Assembly (NCBI RefSeq): GCF_015070855.1
Contig: NZ_JADDIX010000098.1
Location: 88,788 to 152,787, forward strand
Reading direction: 5' to 3'
Source: Pseudomonas lopnurensis
GTDB taxonomy: Bacteria; Pseudomonadota; Gammaproteobacteria; Pseudomonadales; Pseudomonadaceae
DNA length: 64,000 bases
A program made the translations under genes and the position numbers. Positions 1-9,018 of the stretch are shown here, piece by piece (the stretch's first letter is position 1; every line of letters begins with the position of its first letter). Under the pieces are notes generated by a model, which saw nothing but the letters and a program-made list of their open reading frames with translations, was not told the origin of the DNA and did no database searches.

Positions 1-1
1 C

Positions 2-811
2 GACCGCAAGGTCTTCGATAGCAAGGTGGTGCTGATCACCGGTGGCTGCGCCGGTATTGGCCGTGCCCTGGCGGTACGCATGGCGCAGGCCGGTGCGCAA
101 CTGGTGATCTTCGACCTCGAGCAGAACGCACTGGACGGGCTGGTGCAACATCTGGCCGACCACCATAACGCCGGGGCGCTCGGCCTGCGCTGCGACGTCA
201 GCGATGCCGAGGCGGTGCAACGCGCGGTGGCGCTGGTCGTCGAGCGCTATGGCGGTATCGACGTGCTGATCAACAATGCCGGGATCACCCATCGCAGCCG
301 CGTCGCGCAAACCAGCCTGACGGTCTTCCAGCGGGTCATGGCGGTGAACTTCTACGGGGCGCTGCATTGCACCCAGGCCGCTTTGCCGAGCCTGATCGCC
401 CGCCAGGGGCAGATCGTCGTGCTCAGTTCGCTCTCGCAATACGCGCCGATACCCGAGCGCGCCGCCTATAACGCCAGCAAGCACGCCTTGCACGGCCTGT
501 TCGAGACGCTGCGCGGCGAACTCGAGGGCAGCGAGGTCAACGTCATGCTGGTGTGTCCGGGCTACACCGCCACCGATCTGCGCAAGAACGTGCTGGTCGG
601 TGACGGCTCCACGGCGCCGCAGCCGATGCTGGACCTTGGCCGGGTGTCCTCGGCGCAGGACGTCGCCGAGGCGATCTACCAGGGTGCGCTGCGGCGGCGC
701 CGGCTGCTGGTGCTGTCCAATCTGGGCTGGAAGGCGCGACTGCTGGCGCGCTGCTTCCCGCGGCTCTACCAGAGCCTGCTGCTGCCGCGTCTGCTCGGTG
801 ACAGGCCTTAG
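2..811 (+). CDS. SDR-family NAD(P)-dependent oxidoreductase, 5' end off window
   Basis: This is a classical short-chain dehydrogenase/reductase. The Rossmann dinucleotide motif TGGCAGIG lies close to the N-terminus, NNAG follows in mid-domain, and the catalytic set is present as SSLS plus YNASK. The frame is open to the left edge with no start before the GTG at 26, and the residues before that GTG (DRKVFDSK) look like the normal lead-in to the first beta strand, so the true start is probably at or just outside the window. The substrate cannot be told from sequence. The C-terminal arginine-rich stretch (LRRRRLLVLSN) resembles membrane-associated SDRs, but this is only an inference. Confidence 0.85.
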   Translation, partial: DRKVFDSKVVLITGGCAGIGRALAVRMAQAGAQLVIFDLEQNALDGLVQHLADHHNAGALGLRCDVSDAEAVQRAVALVVERYGGIDVLINNAGITHRSRVAQTSLTVFQRVMAVNFYGALHCTQAALPSLIARQGQIVVLSSLSQYAPIPERAAYNASKHALHGLFETLRGELEGSEVNVMLVCPGYTATDLRKNVLVGDGSTAPQPMLDLGRVSSAQDVAEAIYQGALRRRRLLVLSNLGWKARLLARCFPRLYQSLLLPRLLGDRP

Positions 812-879
812 CGTTGCTTCGGTTGGGTAGGGCTGCCGAGGTCGAGCCCCGGCGAAGCCCGATCGGACACACGCCGGTA

Positions 880-935
880 GGTGGCGCTGAGCGAAGCGAA
901 GCCCAACAGGCACTGGCATGACGCGTTGGGCTTGT
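880..935. repeat. Degenerate GTAGG...AGCGAAGCCCAAC intergenic repeat
   Basis: The sequence GTAGGTGG...GAGCGAAGCGAAGCCCAAC followed by GTTGGGCTT is a decayed copy of the longer GTAGGTTGGGTT repeat seen intact at 13117-13215 and 51404-51502. It fills most of the gap between the SDR and VOC genes. Confidence 0.5.
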
Positions 936-946
936 CGCCTGAGACC

Positions 947-1375
947 CTAGCCCTTGTCCCCATAGAGCTGCCGCATCAGCGCCACGTCCCAGTAGGCCGC
1001 CTCGATCTTGTGGCCGTCCAGGTCGCGCACGAAGCAACCGTAATAGGGCTCGCCATATTCCGGGCGCGGGCCGGGGGCGCCTTCATCGCGGGCGCCGGCA
1101 GCGATGGCGGCGCGATGGAAGGCGTCCACCGCGTCCTGGTCCGCCGCGAAGAAGCCGACATGGGTGCCGTTGCCCACCGATGCGGCAGCGCCGTCGAACG
1201 GTGTCTGAACCCAGAATTCGGGGAACTCGCGGCCCCAGGCGACGGCGCCGGGGTGTTCGAGGATGCGTTTGCAGCCGAGGGTGGCGAGGACTCTGTCGTA
1301 GAAGGCGACCGCCTCGTCGAAGCGGTCGGTGCCGAGGGAAATGTGCGAGAGGATGCTGGGGTTCTGTTCGACCAT
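947..1375 (-). CDS. VOC-family (glyoxalase/bleomycin resistance-like) protein
   Basis: A 142-residue single vicinal-oxygen-chelate domain. It begins ILSHISLGTDRFDEAVAFYD, the typical first beta-alpha unit of the fold. It ends with FVRDLDGHKIEAAYW, where the final Glu is the usual metal ligand position. The frame can be extended upstream, but that extension is alanine/arginine-rich and unlike the family, so the ATG at 1375 was chosen. The family includes lyases, isomerases and dioxygenases acting through a bound divalent metal; no specific substrate can be assigned. It stands alone between repeats and the YciC-like gene on the same strand. Confidence 0.8.
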   Translation of the reverse strand: MVEQNPSILSHISLGTDRFDEAVAFYDRVLATLGCKRILEHPGAVAWGREFPEFWVQTPFDGAAASVGNGTHVGFFAADQDAVDAFHRAAIAAGARDEGAPGPRPEYGEPYYGCFVRDLDGHKIEAAYWDVALMRQLYGDKG

Positions 1376-1464
1376 GGCTGAAGCCTCCGGATGATTGGCC
1401 GAAGCAAGCCTAGCAGGCAGATGCGGGCTGCCGGCGGTCCCGGCCGAACGGCAGCTGTTTGCGC

Positions 1465-2145
1465 CTAGACGCTGCCGCGATTGCCTGCGGGCGAGTCGGT
1501 GCAGAGCATGAAGCAGCGGAACAGCATCACCGTGGGCAGCAGTTGCAGCAGGCCGATGGCACCATCGAGGAGAATCGCCGGCAGCACCTGCGGCGCCTCG
1601 CCGCCCCAGGCCTGGGCGGCGATCCAGGCTTCGAGCATCCACAGTGGCAGCAGCACCGCCAACACACAGCCGAGCACCAGCAGGAAGTGCCCGCGGGTGA
1701 GCATGAAACTCTGCTTGAGCGCGGCCAGCGGCGAGAGCCCGCGCAGCACCAGCAGGTATTCGGCGAAGGCGATCTTGACCATGATCCAGATACCCGGCAG
1801 CACGAACAGCGAGGCGCCGAGCAGGATCAGCAGCGTACCGAGCGCCGAGAGCACCGCCAGCGCCGGCCACAGCGGCAGGGCGCGGGCCAGGACCGTGCGC
1901 GGCGCCGGATCATGGCCGCGGCTGCGGGCGTCGAGATAGAGGATCAGCGCGCCGACGTACAGCGGGTAGAAGAGCAGGCCCACCAGCAGTTCCTGGGCGG
2001 GCAGCGCGCCCTTGCCCAGCCAGTGCTCGACGGCCAGGTGCGTGCAACTCTCGAGCAGGATCAACGGCAGGCAGAGACGGACGATGGTGGCGAAATGGCG
2101 GGAATAGAAGAACCAGGCGTCGCGCAGGATGGCAAAAACGTTCAT
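1465..2145 (-). CDS. YciC-like multi-pass inner membrane protein
   Basis: A 226-residue very hydrophobic protein with about five to six predicted membrane segments (for example LVGLLFYPLYVGALILYL, LAVLSALGTLLILLGASLFVL and FLLVLGCVLAVLLPLWML). The N-terminus NVFAILRDAWFFYSRHF and the central LFVLPGIWIMVKIAFAEYLLV are characteristic of the YciC/UPF0259 membrane protein group. The role of the family is not established. It is divergent from the NYN-domain gene and separated from it by a strong hairpin. Confidence 0.75.
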   Translation of the reverse strand: MNVFAILRDAWFFYSRHFATIVRLCLPLILLESCTHLAVEHWLGKGALPAQELLVGLLFYPLYVGALILYLDARSRGHDPAPRTVLARALPLWPALAVLSALGTLLILLGASLFVLPGIWIMVKIAFAEYLLVLRGLSPLAALKQSFMLTRGHFLLVLGCVLAVLLPLWMLEAWIAAQAWGGEAPQVLPAILLDGAIGLLQLLPTVMLFRCFMLCTDSPAGNRGSV

Positions 2146-2227
2146 CGCAACTCAGGACAGTGCATTCGATCGGGGCGCCACTTTAGCCGAAGTGCCGGGA
2201 CATGCGCGATGTCGCCGTCCATACTAG

Positions 2228-2278
2228 GGGGCTGTTCCCGTTTCGTACGCGGCGCGCGTACGAAACGGGAACAGCCCC
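2228..2278. repeat. Perfect 24-bp inverted repeat with 3-nt loop
   Basis: Left arm 2228-2251 and right arm 2255-2278 are exact reverse complements (GGGGCTGTTCCCGTTTCG at the outer end), separated only by GCG. It lies in the divergent gap between the YciC-like gene and the NYN-domain gene. There is no uridine tract of terminator type on either side. It does not match the GTAGG...CCTAC repeats found elsewhere in the window, so it is a different element. Confidence 0.85.
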
Positions 2279-2302
2279 TACATCATCCATCGCAGGCTGC
2301 CC

Positions 2303-2779
2303 GTGAAGAAGATCGCCCTGTTCGCCGATGTGCAGAATCTCTATTACACGGTGCGCCAGGCCTACGGCTGCCACTTCGACTATGCGGCGCTGTGGGCGGA
2401 CGTCAGTCAGCGCGGCGAGATCGTCGAGGCCTATGCCTATGCCATCGAGCGCGGCGATACCCGGCAGCAGCAGTTCCAGCGAATCCTGCGCAACCTCGGC
2501 TTCACCGTGAAGCTCAAACCCTACATCCAGCGCAGCGACGGCTCGGCCAAGGGCGACTGGGACGTGGGCATCACCATCGACATGCTGGACGCGGCGGGGC
2601 GGGTCGATGAGGTGGTGCTGGCTTCCGGCGATGGCGACTTCGACCTGCTGCTGGAGCGGGTGCGCGCCGGCGGCGCCGAGGCGAGCGCCTACGGCGTGCC
2701 GGGGCTCACCGCACAGTCGCTGATCCGCGCCGCGACGCGCTACGTGCCGATAGAGGGCGATCTGCTGCTGCGCAACTGA
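2303..2779 (+). CDS. NYN-domain (LabA/DUF88-like) putative nuclease
   Basis: A 158-residue PIN-like NYN domain protein. The N-terminal KKIALFADVQNLYYTV carries the first acidic residue and Asn of the family motif. GDWDVGITIDML supplies two central aspartates and VVLASGDGDFDLLLERVR the GDGDF motif, which together form the predicted metal-dependent nuclease centre. NYN proteins are associated with RNA cleavage, but the substrate of this branch is unknown. The start is a GTG at 2303, only 24 bases after a perfect inverted repeat, which would place that hairpin in its promoter or leader. Confidence 0.8.
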   Translation: MKKIALFADVQNLYYTVRQAYGCHFDYAALWADVSQRGEIVEAYAYAIERGDTRQQQFQRILRNLGFTVKLKPYIQRSDGSAKGDWDVGITIDMLDAAGRVDEVVLASGDGDFDLLLERVRAGGAEASAYGVPGLTAQSLIRAATRYVPIEGDLLLRN

Positions 2780-2799
2780 GTGCGGTGGCCAACCGCCAG

Positions 2800-2983
2800 G
2801 CGTAGGGTGGATGACGCTTCACCCATCCACCGAGGCGGTGCCGGAAGAGTGCAGGATTTACCATGCAGGCGGCCCATGGTCGCTGCCGTTCGCCAGGTGG
2901 AAAATGCTTCGCAGTTTGCCCCCTACGCCTGCCAGGTAGGTGTGGCATACGTGCGTAGGGTGGATGACGCTTCACCATCCACC
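2800..2983. repeat. Two direct copies of a GTAGGGTGGATGACGCTTCACC repeat
   Basis: Near-identical units lie at 2800-2831 and 2953-2983 (one base differs). Each begins GCGTAGGGTGGATGACGC and ends CATCCACC, so each can fold as a small hairpin. They flank about 120 bases with no coding signal. Together with the dxs remnant they account for the 500-base stretch between the NYN gene and the chemoreceptor gene. Confidence 0.7.
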
Positions 2984-3003
2984 AGCGGCGGCTGAGTGCC
3001 GCC

Positions 3004-3225
3004 TCAGGCGTCGCCGAGCAACACCAGGCGCTTGCGCACCGCGGCTTCGATGCCGGCGGCATCCAGCCGGCATTCGGCGAGCATCTCGCTGGGTTTGGCA
3101 TGCTCGACATAGTGGTCGGGCAGGCTCAGCTGGAGGATCGGCATGACGATGGCTTCGCCGGCGCCGAAATGGCCACCGCTCTGGCCGACACTGTAGAGCA
3201 GGTACAGGCGCAGTTCGCCGGTTTC
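3004..3225 (-). pseudogene. Internally deleted dxs remnant
   Basis: The minus-strand reading gives [21 protein letters not shown] joined directly to [19 protein letters not shown] and [20 protein letters not shown]. The first part matches Dxs near its N-terminus and the second matches the Dxs C-terminus of the intact gene at 5616-7511; roughly 500 residues between them are missing. The junction is near 3157 and stays in frame. Bases 3070-3157 match 5679-5766 of dxs with only 4 mismatches in 88 and no gaps, while the N-terminal piece is more diverged. It cannot make an active synthase. It lies directly after the chemoreceptor gene, so that gene sits between two same-direction dxs 3' ends. Confidence 0.85.
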
Positions 3226-3275
3226 ATTATCTTTGCTCAAAGTTCGGCAGACTTTTGAGGAGGGCAACACCAGTC

Positions 3276-5510
3276 TTAATGCGTGCGGGCAGGAAGTACA
3301 CGCGGGTCGAGGTTTTCCGGCAGTGGGCGGGACACGGGCTTGTCGTCGAGGCGATCCTGTCGGCTCAGGCGATTGGCTGTCTTGTGCAGGTCCAGCACCA
3401 ACTGGGCCAGCGCCTGCGCTGCCTGCAGGGTTTCGTCGGCGCTCTGGCTGGTACGCTCTGCCGCGCCGGTGATGGCCTGGGCCTGTTCGCTCACCGCATG
3501 CACCTGGGCCAGTTGCGACTGCATGGTCTGGTTGAGCTGGCCAAGGCGTCCCTGCATCGCTTCGACCTCCTGCTGGATGTGCTCAAGCGACTGTGTCGCT
3601 TCGTCGGAGCGAGTCACGCTGCGCTCGGCCGCCTCCTGGCAGCTCCGCATGCTGCTCATGGCTTCGAGCGTCTGCTGGCGCACCCCGCCGAGGGTACTGG
3701 TGATCTCTTCTGTGGCCTGGGCCGTGCGCCGGGCCAGATTGCGCACTTCATCGGCGACCACGGCGAAACCGCGACCGCTTTCCCCGGCTCGAGCCGCCTC
3801 GATGGCGGCATTCAGGGCGAGCAGGTTGGTTTGGTCGGCGATGGCATGGATCGCTTCGCTGATGTGCTGGATTTCTTCGGTCTGCTTGTTCAGCGCCTGC
3901 AGCATCTGGCTGGACTGCTCGACGCGTTCGGCAAGCTGGGCCACCTCTCTGGCGTTCTGCGCGACGGCTGCGCCGCCCTGCCGCGTCATTGCCAGTGCCT
4001 GGCGCGAGGCTTTCTCGCTGTCGAGAATGTGCTCGGCAGCCTCGCCGATGCTGTGGTTCACCTCGACCATGGCGCGTGCGGTGGAGACCGCGGCCGCCTG
4101 ACCCTGGGCTGCGCACTTGCCTGCATTGGCGGAGGTTCTGCTGAGCCCGGTGGAGGTCTGCTGCAGCGCCTGGCCGGCAGTCACGATGCCCTGCATGGTG
4201 TGATCCATCTTGTCGACGAAGCTGTTGACCCAGCCGGCCAGGACGCCGGCCTCGTCACTGGCGAAGCGCTCCAGGGCCAGGCGATTGCTCAGCGGCGCAC
4301 CGCATTCGGCCGTTTCCAGGAAGAAGTCGGAGAGCGCCTGCAGCTTGCGCGTGCGTGGGCGCAGGCTGAAGGCCCAGAAACCCAGCAGCATGGCTGCGGC
4401 GCTCGCCATGCCCAGGGGCGCCGCATAGGCAGGCAGCCACTGCTGCAGCTGCCATTGAAGCAGGGCCAGGACCAGCAGACCGAACAGCAGGTGGCTGGAG
4501 AGCGTGTAGCTGAGGCTGCGCTGGCGGTAGACCTCTTCCAAGTCGCCTTCGCACATCAGTCCCCAGGTATCCGGCGAGCCAGGCATGCGCAGGGTCAGGC
4601 CGGCGCCGATCACCGGCACGTGGCGGTAGTCCGGGTAACCCGGGTAGAGCACGAACAGGTTGCTGCCATGGCGAATGGTTTCGCGCACGCCCGGATGGAG
4701 TTGGTCAGTGGCGGGGTCGGTGAAGCGCAGTTCGAATTCGGTGTGTTTTTGCACCTTTACCGTGCCGAATGGCGTGCGCACGCCCTGTTTCAGGTTGTCG
4801 CCACCGCTGAAGGTGTCGTCCTCGAAGCGTGAGCGTGACAGCGCAGTGCCCGGCGCGATTTGCGCGTCATGGCGGCTTTCGACCATGAACAGGTAATTGT
4901 CGCCGGAGTCGCGATAGACGTGGCCGGCCTCGCGCTGGATGAGGTCACTCATCACATCGTTGGGGATGCGCGCGCACAGACAGCCGACGACCTTGCCGGC
5001 ATGACGAAGCGGCTGGTGGAACATCAGGGTAACGGCGTCATGGAACTTCGAGGTGGTCGGCTCCAGCTGCAGGGTCAGCTGGTCGACATAGGGACCATGC
5101 AGGTAAGGCCCTGCCAGACCGGCTTTCAAGGCTTCGCCATCGTGGCGTTGAGCGACGCGTGGGGCGTGGGTGGAGACGAGGATGTGCCCGCCGGCATCTA
5201 CGACGAACAGCTCGGAGACTTCCGGCATGTTCTTGCGCGCCTGCTGCAGGGCGTCGAGGCTGGGGGTCGGCCAGGCTTGTGCCAGACCGTTACCGATCAA
5301 CTCCAGTTCCTGCCAGTGCTGCGCGGCCCATTCCAGCAGGAGGTCGACGCGTGTCTGTGCCAGGCCGGTGAAGGTTTTCTCGACCCGTTCGGCCTGGCCT
5401 GAATTGAGCAGCCAGGACCAGCGCATGGCCAGCTTGCCGGTCTTGCCGAACCAGGGCAGCCAGCGGCGCTCACGGCCTTTGAAGGCCATCTGATGACTGC
5501 GCAACGGCAT
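3276..5510 (-). CDS. Methyl-accepting chemotaxis protein with N-terminal sensor and late TM pair
   Basis: A 744-residue chemoreceptor. The conserved signalling hairpin [20 protein letters not shown]...[18 protein letters not shown] lies around residues 555-600, flanked by long coiled coils. Residues about 90-320 look like a Cache-type sensor ([35 protein letters not shown]). The only clear membrane segments are at about 338-353 and 362-382, after the sensor; no N-terminal membrane segment and no obvious HAMP domain are seen. The start at 5510 has a strong GGGAGGGG site; a second Met lies 7 codons in. It would signal through CheA/CheW; the ligand is unknown. It is bracketed by dxs and a dxs remnant. 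Confidence 0.9.
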   Translation of the reverse strand: MPLRSHQMAFKGRERRWLPWFGKTGKLAMRWSWLLNSGQAERVEKTFTGLAQTRVDLLLEWAAQHWQELELIGNGLAQAWPTPSLDALQQARKNMPEVSELFVVDAGGHILVSTHAPRVAQRHDGEALKAGLAGPYLHGPYVDQLTLQLEPTTSKFHDAVTLMFHQPLRHAGKVVGCLCARIPNDVMSDLIQREAGHVYRDSGDNYLFMVESRHDAQIAPGTALSRSRFEDDTFSGGDNLKQGVRTPFGTVKVQKHTEFELRFTDPATDQLHPGVRETIRHGSNLFVLYPGYPDYRHVPVIGAGLTLRMPGSPDTWGLMCEGDLEEVYRQRSLSYTLSSHLLFGLLVLALLQWQLQQWLPAYAAPLGMASAAAMLLGFWAFSLRPRTRKLQALSDFFLETAECGAPLSNRLALERFASDEAGVLAGWVNSFVDKMDHTMQGIVTAGQALQQTSTGLSRTSANAGKCAAQGQAAAVSTARAMVEVNHSIGEAAEHILDSEKASRQALAMTRQGGAAVAQNAREVAQLAERVEQSSQMLQALNKQTEEIQHISEAIHAIADQTNLLALNAAIEAARAGESGRGFAVVADEVRNLARRTAQATEEITSTLGGVRQQTLEAMSSMRSCQEAAERSVTRSDEATQSLEHIQQEVEAMQGRLGQLNQTMQSQLAQVHAVSEQAQAITGAAERTSQSADETLQAAQALAQLVLDLHKTANRLSRQDRLDDKPVSRPLPENLDPRVLPARTH

Positions 5511-5581
5511 GTCCCCTCCCTGTCGTTACTGTAACGACTCGTAACCGCGCAACTGCGTTCGAGAGAGGTAAGCAATAAACA

Positions 5582-5600
5582 GGCCGGAATCGCTCCGGCC
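5582..5600 (-). terminator. Probable dxs terminator hairpin
   Basis: A 7-bp stem GGCCGGA/TCCGGCC with a 5-base loop lies just after the dxs stop. On the minus strand it is followed by CTGTTTATT, a weak T-rich tail. It separates dxs from the chemoreceptor gene start. Confidence 0.5.
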
Positions 5601-5615
5601 ATGCGTGCAGGGGGG

Positions 5616-7511
5616 TCAGTGTGGCAGCTGCGCCAGGCGTATACGTACCGCCGCCTCGATGCCGGCTTCGTCGAGGCCGCATTCGGCGAGCATCTCGCTG
5701 GGTTTGGCATGCTCGACGTAATGGTCTGGCAGGCCCAGCTGGAGGATCGGCATGACGATGGCTTCGCTGGCGAGGAATTCGGCCACCGCGCTGCCGGCGC
5801 CGCCCATGATGCTGTTTTCCTCGATGGTCACCAGCAGTTCGTGGCTGGCCGCCAGCTGGCGCAGCAGCGCCTCGTCCAGCGGCTTGACGAAGCGCATGTC
5901 GACCACCGTGGCATCCAGCGTCTGGCCAACCTGCAGCGCCTCGGCCAACTGCACGCCGAACACCAGCAGCGCGACCTTGGTGCCCTGGCGGCGCGTCAGC
6001 GCCTTGCCGATTTCCAGCGGCGCGAGGCCGGGCTCGATACGGGCGTTCGGCCCGCTGCCACGCGGGTAGCGCACCGCCGCCGGGCCTTCGAACTGGTAGC
6101 CGGTGGTGAGCATGCGGCGCATCTCGTTCTCGTCGCTGGGGGTCATCACCAGCATGCCGGGGATGCAGCGCAGGTAGGAGAGGTCGAAGCTGCCGGCGTG
6201 GGTCGGGCCGTCTTCGCCGACCAGCCCGGCGCGGTCGATGGCGAACAGCACGTCGAGGTTCTGCACCGCGACGTCGTGAATCAGTTGGTCGTAGGCGCGC
6301 TGGAGGAAGGTCGAGTAGATCGCCACCACCGGCTTGAGCCCTTCGCAGGCCATGCCGGCGGCCAGCGTCACGGCATGCTGCTCGGCGATGGCGACGTCGA
6401 AGTAGCGCTGCGGGAAGCGCTCGCTGAAGGCCACCAGGTCCGAGCCTTCCTTCATCGCCGGGGTGATGCCGGTCAGGCGCGGATCGGCCTCGGCCATGTC
6501 GCACAGCCACTGGCCGAACACGTTGGAGTATTTCGGCCCCGCGGCCTTCTTCGGCGCGGCCGGCGCATCCACCGGCTCCAGCTTGCTGATGGCGTGCCAG
6601 GTGATCGGGTCGGCCTCGGCCGGGGCGAAGCCCTTGCCCTTCTTGGTCACCACGTGGAGGAACTGCGGGCCGTCGAGGTCGCGCATGTTGCGCAGGGTGG
6701 CGATCAGCGTCGGCAGGTCGTGGCCGTCGATGGGGCCGATGTAGTTCCAGCCGAGCTCCTCGAACAGGGTGCCGGGCACCAGCATGCCCTTGGCGTATTC
6801 CTCGGTGCGGCGGGCGATTTCCCAGGCGCCCGGCAGGCGCGAGAGGATCTTCTTGCTGCCCTCGCGCATGCTCGAATAGGTGCGGCTGGAGAGGATCTTG
6901 GCCAGGTAGTTGGACAGGCCGCCGACGTTGCGCGAGATCGACATGTCGTTGTCGTTGAGCACCACCAGCATGTCGGCGCCGACTTCCGGGGCGTGGTTGA
7001 GCGCCTCGAAGGCCATGCCGGCGGTCAGCGCGCCGTCGCCGATCACTGCGATGGACTTGCGCTTCTCGCCCTTCTGGCGGGCGGCAATGGCCATCCCCAG
7101 GGCGGCGCTGATCGAGGTGCTGGAGTGGCCGACGCCGAAGGTGTCGTATTCGCTCTCGCTGCGCCGCGGGAAGGCGGCCAGGCCGTCCTTCTGGCGCAGG
7201 CTGGCCATGCGCGCACGGCGGCCGGTGAGGATCTTGTGCGGATAGGCCTGATGGCCGACGTCCCAGACCAGGCGGTCGTCCGGGGTGTCGTAGACGTAAT
7301 GCAGGGCGATGGTCAGCTCGATCACGCCGAGGCCGGCACCGAAGTGGCCGCCGGACTGGCCGACGCTGAACAGCAGGTCCTGGCGCAGTTCGTTGGCGAG
7401 CTCTTCGAGTTCCGCCTCGCCCAGCCGGCGCAGTTGCTCGGGCGTGGCCGCACGGTCAAGGAGGGGCGTTGCGGGGCGTACCCGAGGAATCTCATGGAAC
7501 GTCTTGGGCAT
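5616..7511 (-). CDS. dxs: 1-deoxy-D-xylulose-5-phosphate synthase
   Basis: A 631-residue thiamine-diphosphate enzyme that condenses pyruvate and glyceraldehyde-3-phosphate, the first step of the MEP isoprenoid pathway, also feeding thiamine and pyridoxal synthesis. [14 protein letters not shown] and [11 protein letters not shown] near the N-terminus, the ThDP site [15 protein letters not shown], and the transketolase-like C-terminal half ([23 protein letters not shown]) are all present. The open frame extends upstream, but [15 protein letters not shown] at 7511 is the usual Pseudomonas start. It follows xseB and ispA in the same direction, as in other Pseudomonas, but a 283-base gap containing repeats separates it from ispA. 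Confidence 0.97.
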   Translation of the reverse strand: MPKTFHEIPRVRPATPLLDRAATPEQLRRLGEAELEELANELRQDLLFSVGQSGGHFGAGLGVIELTIALHYVYDTPDDRLVWDVGHQAYPHKILTGRRARMASLRQKDGLAAFPRRSESEYDTFGVGHSSTSISAALGMAIAARQKGEKRKSIAVIGDGALTAGMAFEALNHAPEVGADMLVVLNDNDMSISRNVGGLSNYLAKILSSRTYSSMREGSKKILSRLPGAWEIARRTEEYAKGMLVPGTLFEELGWNYIGPIDGHDLPTLIATLRNMRDLDGPQFLHVVTKKGKGFAPAEADPITWHAISKLEPVDAPAAPKKAAGPKYSNVFGQWLCDMAEADPRLTGITPAMKEGSDLVAFSERFPQRYFDVAIAEQHAVTLAAGMACEGLKPVVAIYSTFLQRAYDQLIHDVAVQNLDVLFAIDRAGLVGEDGPTHAGSFDLSYLRCIPGMLVMTPSDENEMRRMLTTGYQFEGPAAVRYPRGSGPNARIEPGLAPLEIGKALTRRQGTKVALLVFGVQLAEALQVGQTLDATVVDMRFVKPLDEALLRQLAASHELLVTIEENSIMGGAGSAVAEFLASEAIVMPILQLGLPDHYVEHAKPSEMLAECGLDEAGIEAAVRIRLAQLPH

Positions 7512-7650
7512 CGGGCGAATCGTTTTTGTGAAAAAAGAGCGGCAGTTTACCCGAAGGGCCCTGCGATAAGAACGACCCTGCGTCCAGCGCGCTGCCGTTC
7601 GTTCCGGTCGGGCCTGGTGGGGGACGCGCTCCCGCGGCGATCGCAGGCAA

Positions 7651-7764
7651 GGCGGGTTGCAACCCGCCCTACGAAGCTGCAAGCGCGTGCGATCTCCTGT
7701 AGGAGCGAGCCATGCTCGCGAACCTCGGCCACACAAGAACATCGCGGGCATGGCCCGCTCCTAC
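7651..7764. repeat. REP-like inverted repeats in the dxs-ispA gap
   Basis: A short hairpin GGCGGGTT-GC-AACCCGCC lies at 7651-7668. A typical Pseudomonas REP pair follows: GTAGGAGCGAGCCATGCTCGCG at its left end from 7699, and CGCGGGCATGGCCCGCTCCTAC ending at 7764. The two halves are roughly inverted copies. They occupy the 283 bases between ispA and dxs, where these genes are usually close together. Confidence 0.75.
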
Positions 7765-7794
7765 AAGAAGCAGGTGGCGCCTGCCGAACGGAGA

Positions 7795-8685
7795 TCAGTT
7801 GCGCCGTTCGACGATATAGCGCGCCAGCTCGCGCAGCGGCTCGGCGGCGACAGCGAACGGGCGCAACGCGTCCAGCGCCAGGTCGTGCAGCTCCAGCGCA
7901 TAGGCCTTGGCCGCCTCCATGCCGAGCAGGGCAGGGTAGGTGGGCTTGTCGCGGGCGATGTCGGCGCCCTGGTGCTTGCCGAGGGTGGCGGTGTCGCTTT
8001 CCACGTCGAGGATGTCGTCCTGCACCTGGAAGGCCAGGCCGACGGCCTGGGCATACTGGCTCAGCGAGGCGAGGCTACCGGCATCGGCATGGCCGCTGGA
8101 GAGGGCGCCGAGCTGCACGCTGGCTTCGATCAGGGCGCCGGTCTTGTGCCGGTGCATCAGTTCCAGCGCCGCGCGGTCGAGCTTGCGGCCCACCGAGCCG
8201 AGGTCGATGGCCTGGCCGCCGACCATGCCCGCGGGGCCGGCGGCGCGGGCCAGGACGCCGAACATCCGCAGGCGCAGCAGCGGGTCCGCGGGGTTGAGCT
8301 GCGGCGCCGCGAGGACGTCGAAGGCCAGGCTCTGCAGGCCATCGCCGGCGAGAATCGCACAGGCCTCGTCGAAAGCCTTGTGGGTGGTCGGCTGGCCGCG
8401 GCGCAGGTCGTCGTCGTCCATCGCCGGCAGGTCGTCGTGCACCAGTGAATAGGCGTGGATCAGCTCCACCGCGCAGGCCGCGCCGTCAGCCTGGGCCTTG
8501 TCGCCGCCCAGTGCTTCGTTGGCGGCGTAGACCAGCAGCGGGCGCACCCGCTTGCCGCCGTTCATCACGCTGTAGCGCATCGCCTGGTAGAGACGTTCGA
8601 GCTGCGCGTGCGGCGGTACGAAGAGGGCCTCGAGGCGGCTGTCGACGCGCTGCTGGCAGCTTCTCTGGTAATCGCCGATCGTCAT
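7795..8685 (-). CDS. ispA: (2E,6E)-farnesyl diphosphate synthase
   Basis: A 296-residue trans-prenyltransferase that extends dimethylallyl diphosphate with isopentenyl diphosphate to farnesyl diphosphate, the precursor of undecaprenyl carrier lipid and quinone tails. The first aspartate-rich motif is [17 protein letters not shown] and the second is [20 protein letters not shown] binds the allylic diphosphate. Its ATG overlaps the TGA of xseB (ATGA), which indicates translational coupling. The pathway context, with dxs downstream, is consistent. Confidence 0.96.
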   Translation of the reverse strand: MTIGDYQRSCQQRVDSRLEALFVPPHAQLERLYQAMRYSVMNGGKRVRPLLVYAANEALGGDKAQADGAACAVELIHAYSLVHDDLPAMDDDDLRRGQPTTHKAFDEACAILAGDGLQSLAFDVLAAPQLNPADPLLRLRMFGVLARAAGPAGMVGGQAIDLGSVGRKLDRAALELMHRHKTGALIEASVQLGALSSGHADAGSLASLSQYAQAVGLAFQVQDDILDVESDTATLGKHQGADIARDKPTYPALLGMEAAKAYALELHDLALDALRPFAVAAEPLRELARYIVERRN

Positions 8686-8924
8686 GCTTCGGGATCCGTT
8701 TCGAAGGGCGCTTCCTGCAGCGTGCCGTCGCGTTCGAGCAGGATCTGCACCTTCTGCTCGGCCTGGCTCAATGCCGCCTGGCAGTCGCGGGTCAGGCCGA
8801 TGCCCTGCTCGAAGCAGGTCAGCGAGTCTTCCAGCGACAGCTCGCCGCTTTCCAGGCGCTCCACCAGTTGCTGGAGCTCGGCGAGGGATTGTTCGAAATC
8901 GAGAGCGGCTTTCTTGCGGGCCAT
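8682..8924 (-). CDS. xseB: Exodeoxyribonuclease VII small subunit
   Basis: An 80-residue protein starting [20 protein letters not shown], with the helical hairpin [20 protein letters not shown] characteristic of XseB. Several XseB subunits assemble with one XseA to form the single-strand-specific exonuclease VII. An upstream Met in frame at 8975 would add 17 basic residues not seen in the family, so the start at 8924 is preferred. It is the first gene of xseB-ispA-dxs; xseA is not in the window. Confidence 0.93.
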   Translation of the reverse strand: MARKKAALDFEQSLAELQQLVERLESGELSLEDSLTCFEQGIGLTRDCQAALSQAEQKVQILLERDGTLQEAPFETDPEA

Positions 8925-9018
8925 GGCGGGAACCTGTCGTGTGCGGCGAGTCTGAAACGGGCGCGACATTAGCAAAGAAGGCCCGGCGCAGCCACCAGGT
9001 TCGCCACCAGCAGTGCGT

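Noticed and set aside
3004..3270. The 88-residue open frame as a functional small gene
   Set aside because: It is two pieces of Dxs joined by an internal deletion with a GTG start and no ribosome site; it lacks the catalytic domain.
5601..8297. An 898-residue plus-strand open frame across dxs and ispA
   Set aside because: It is antisense to two confidently identified genes and runs through intergenic repeats. Its composition (Gly, His, Gln, Arg rich) is typical of antisense reading in GC-rich DNA.
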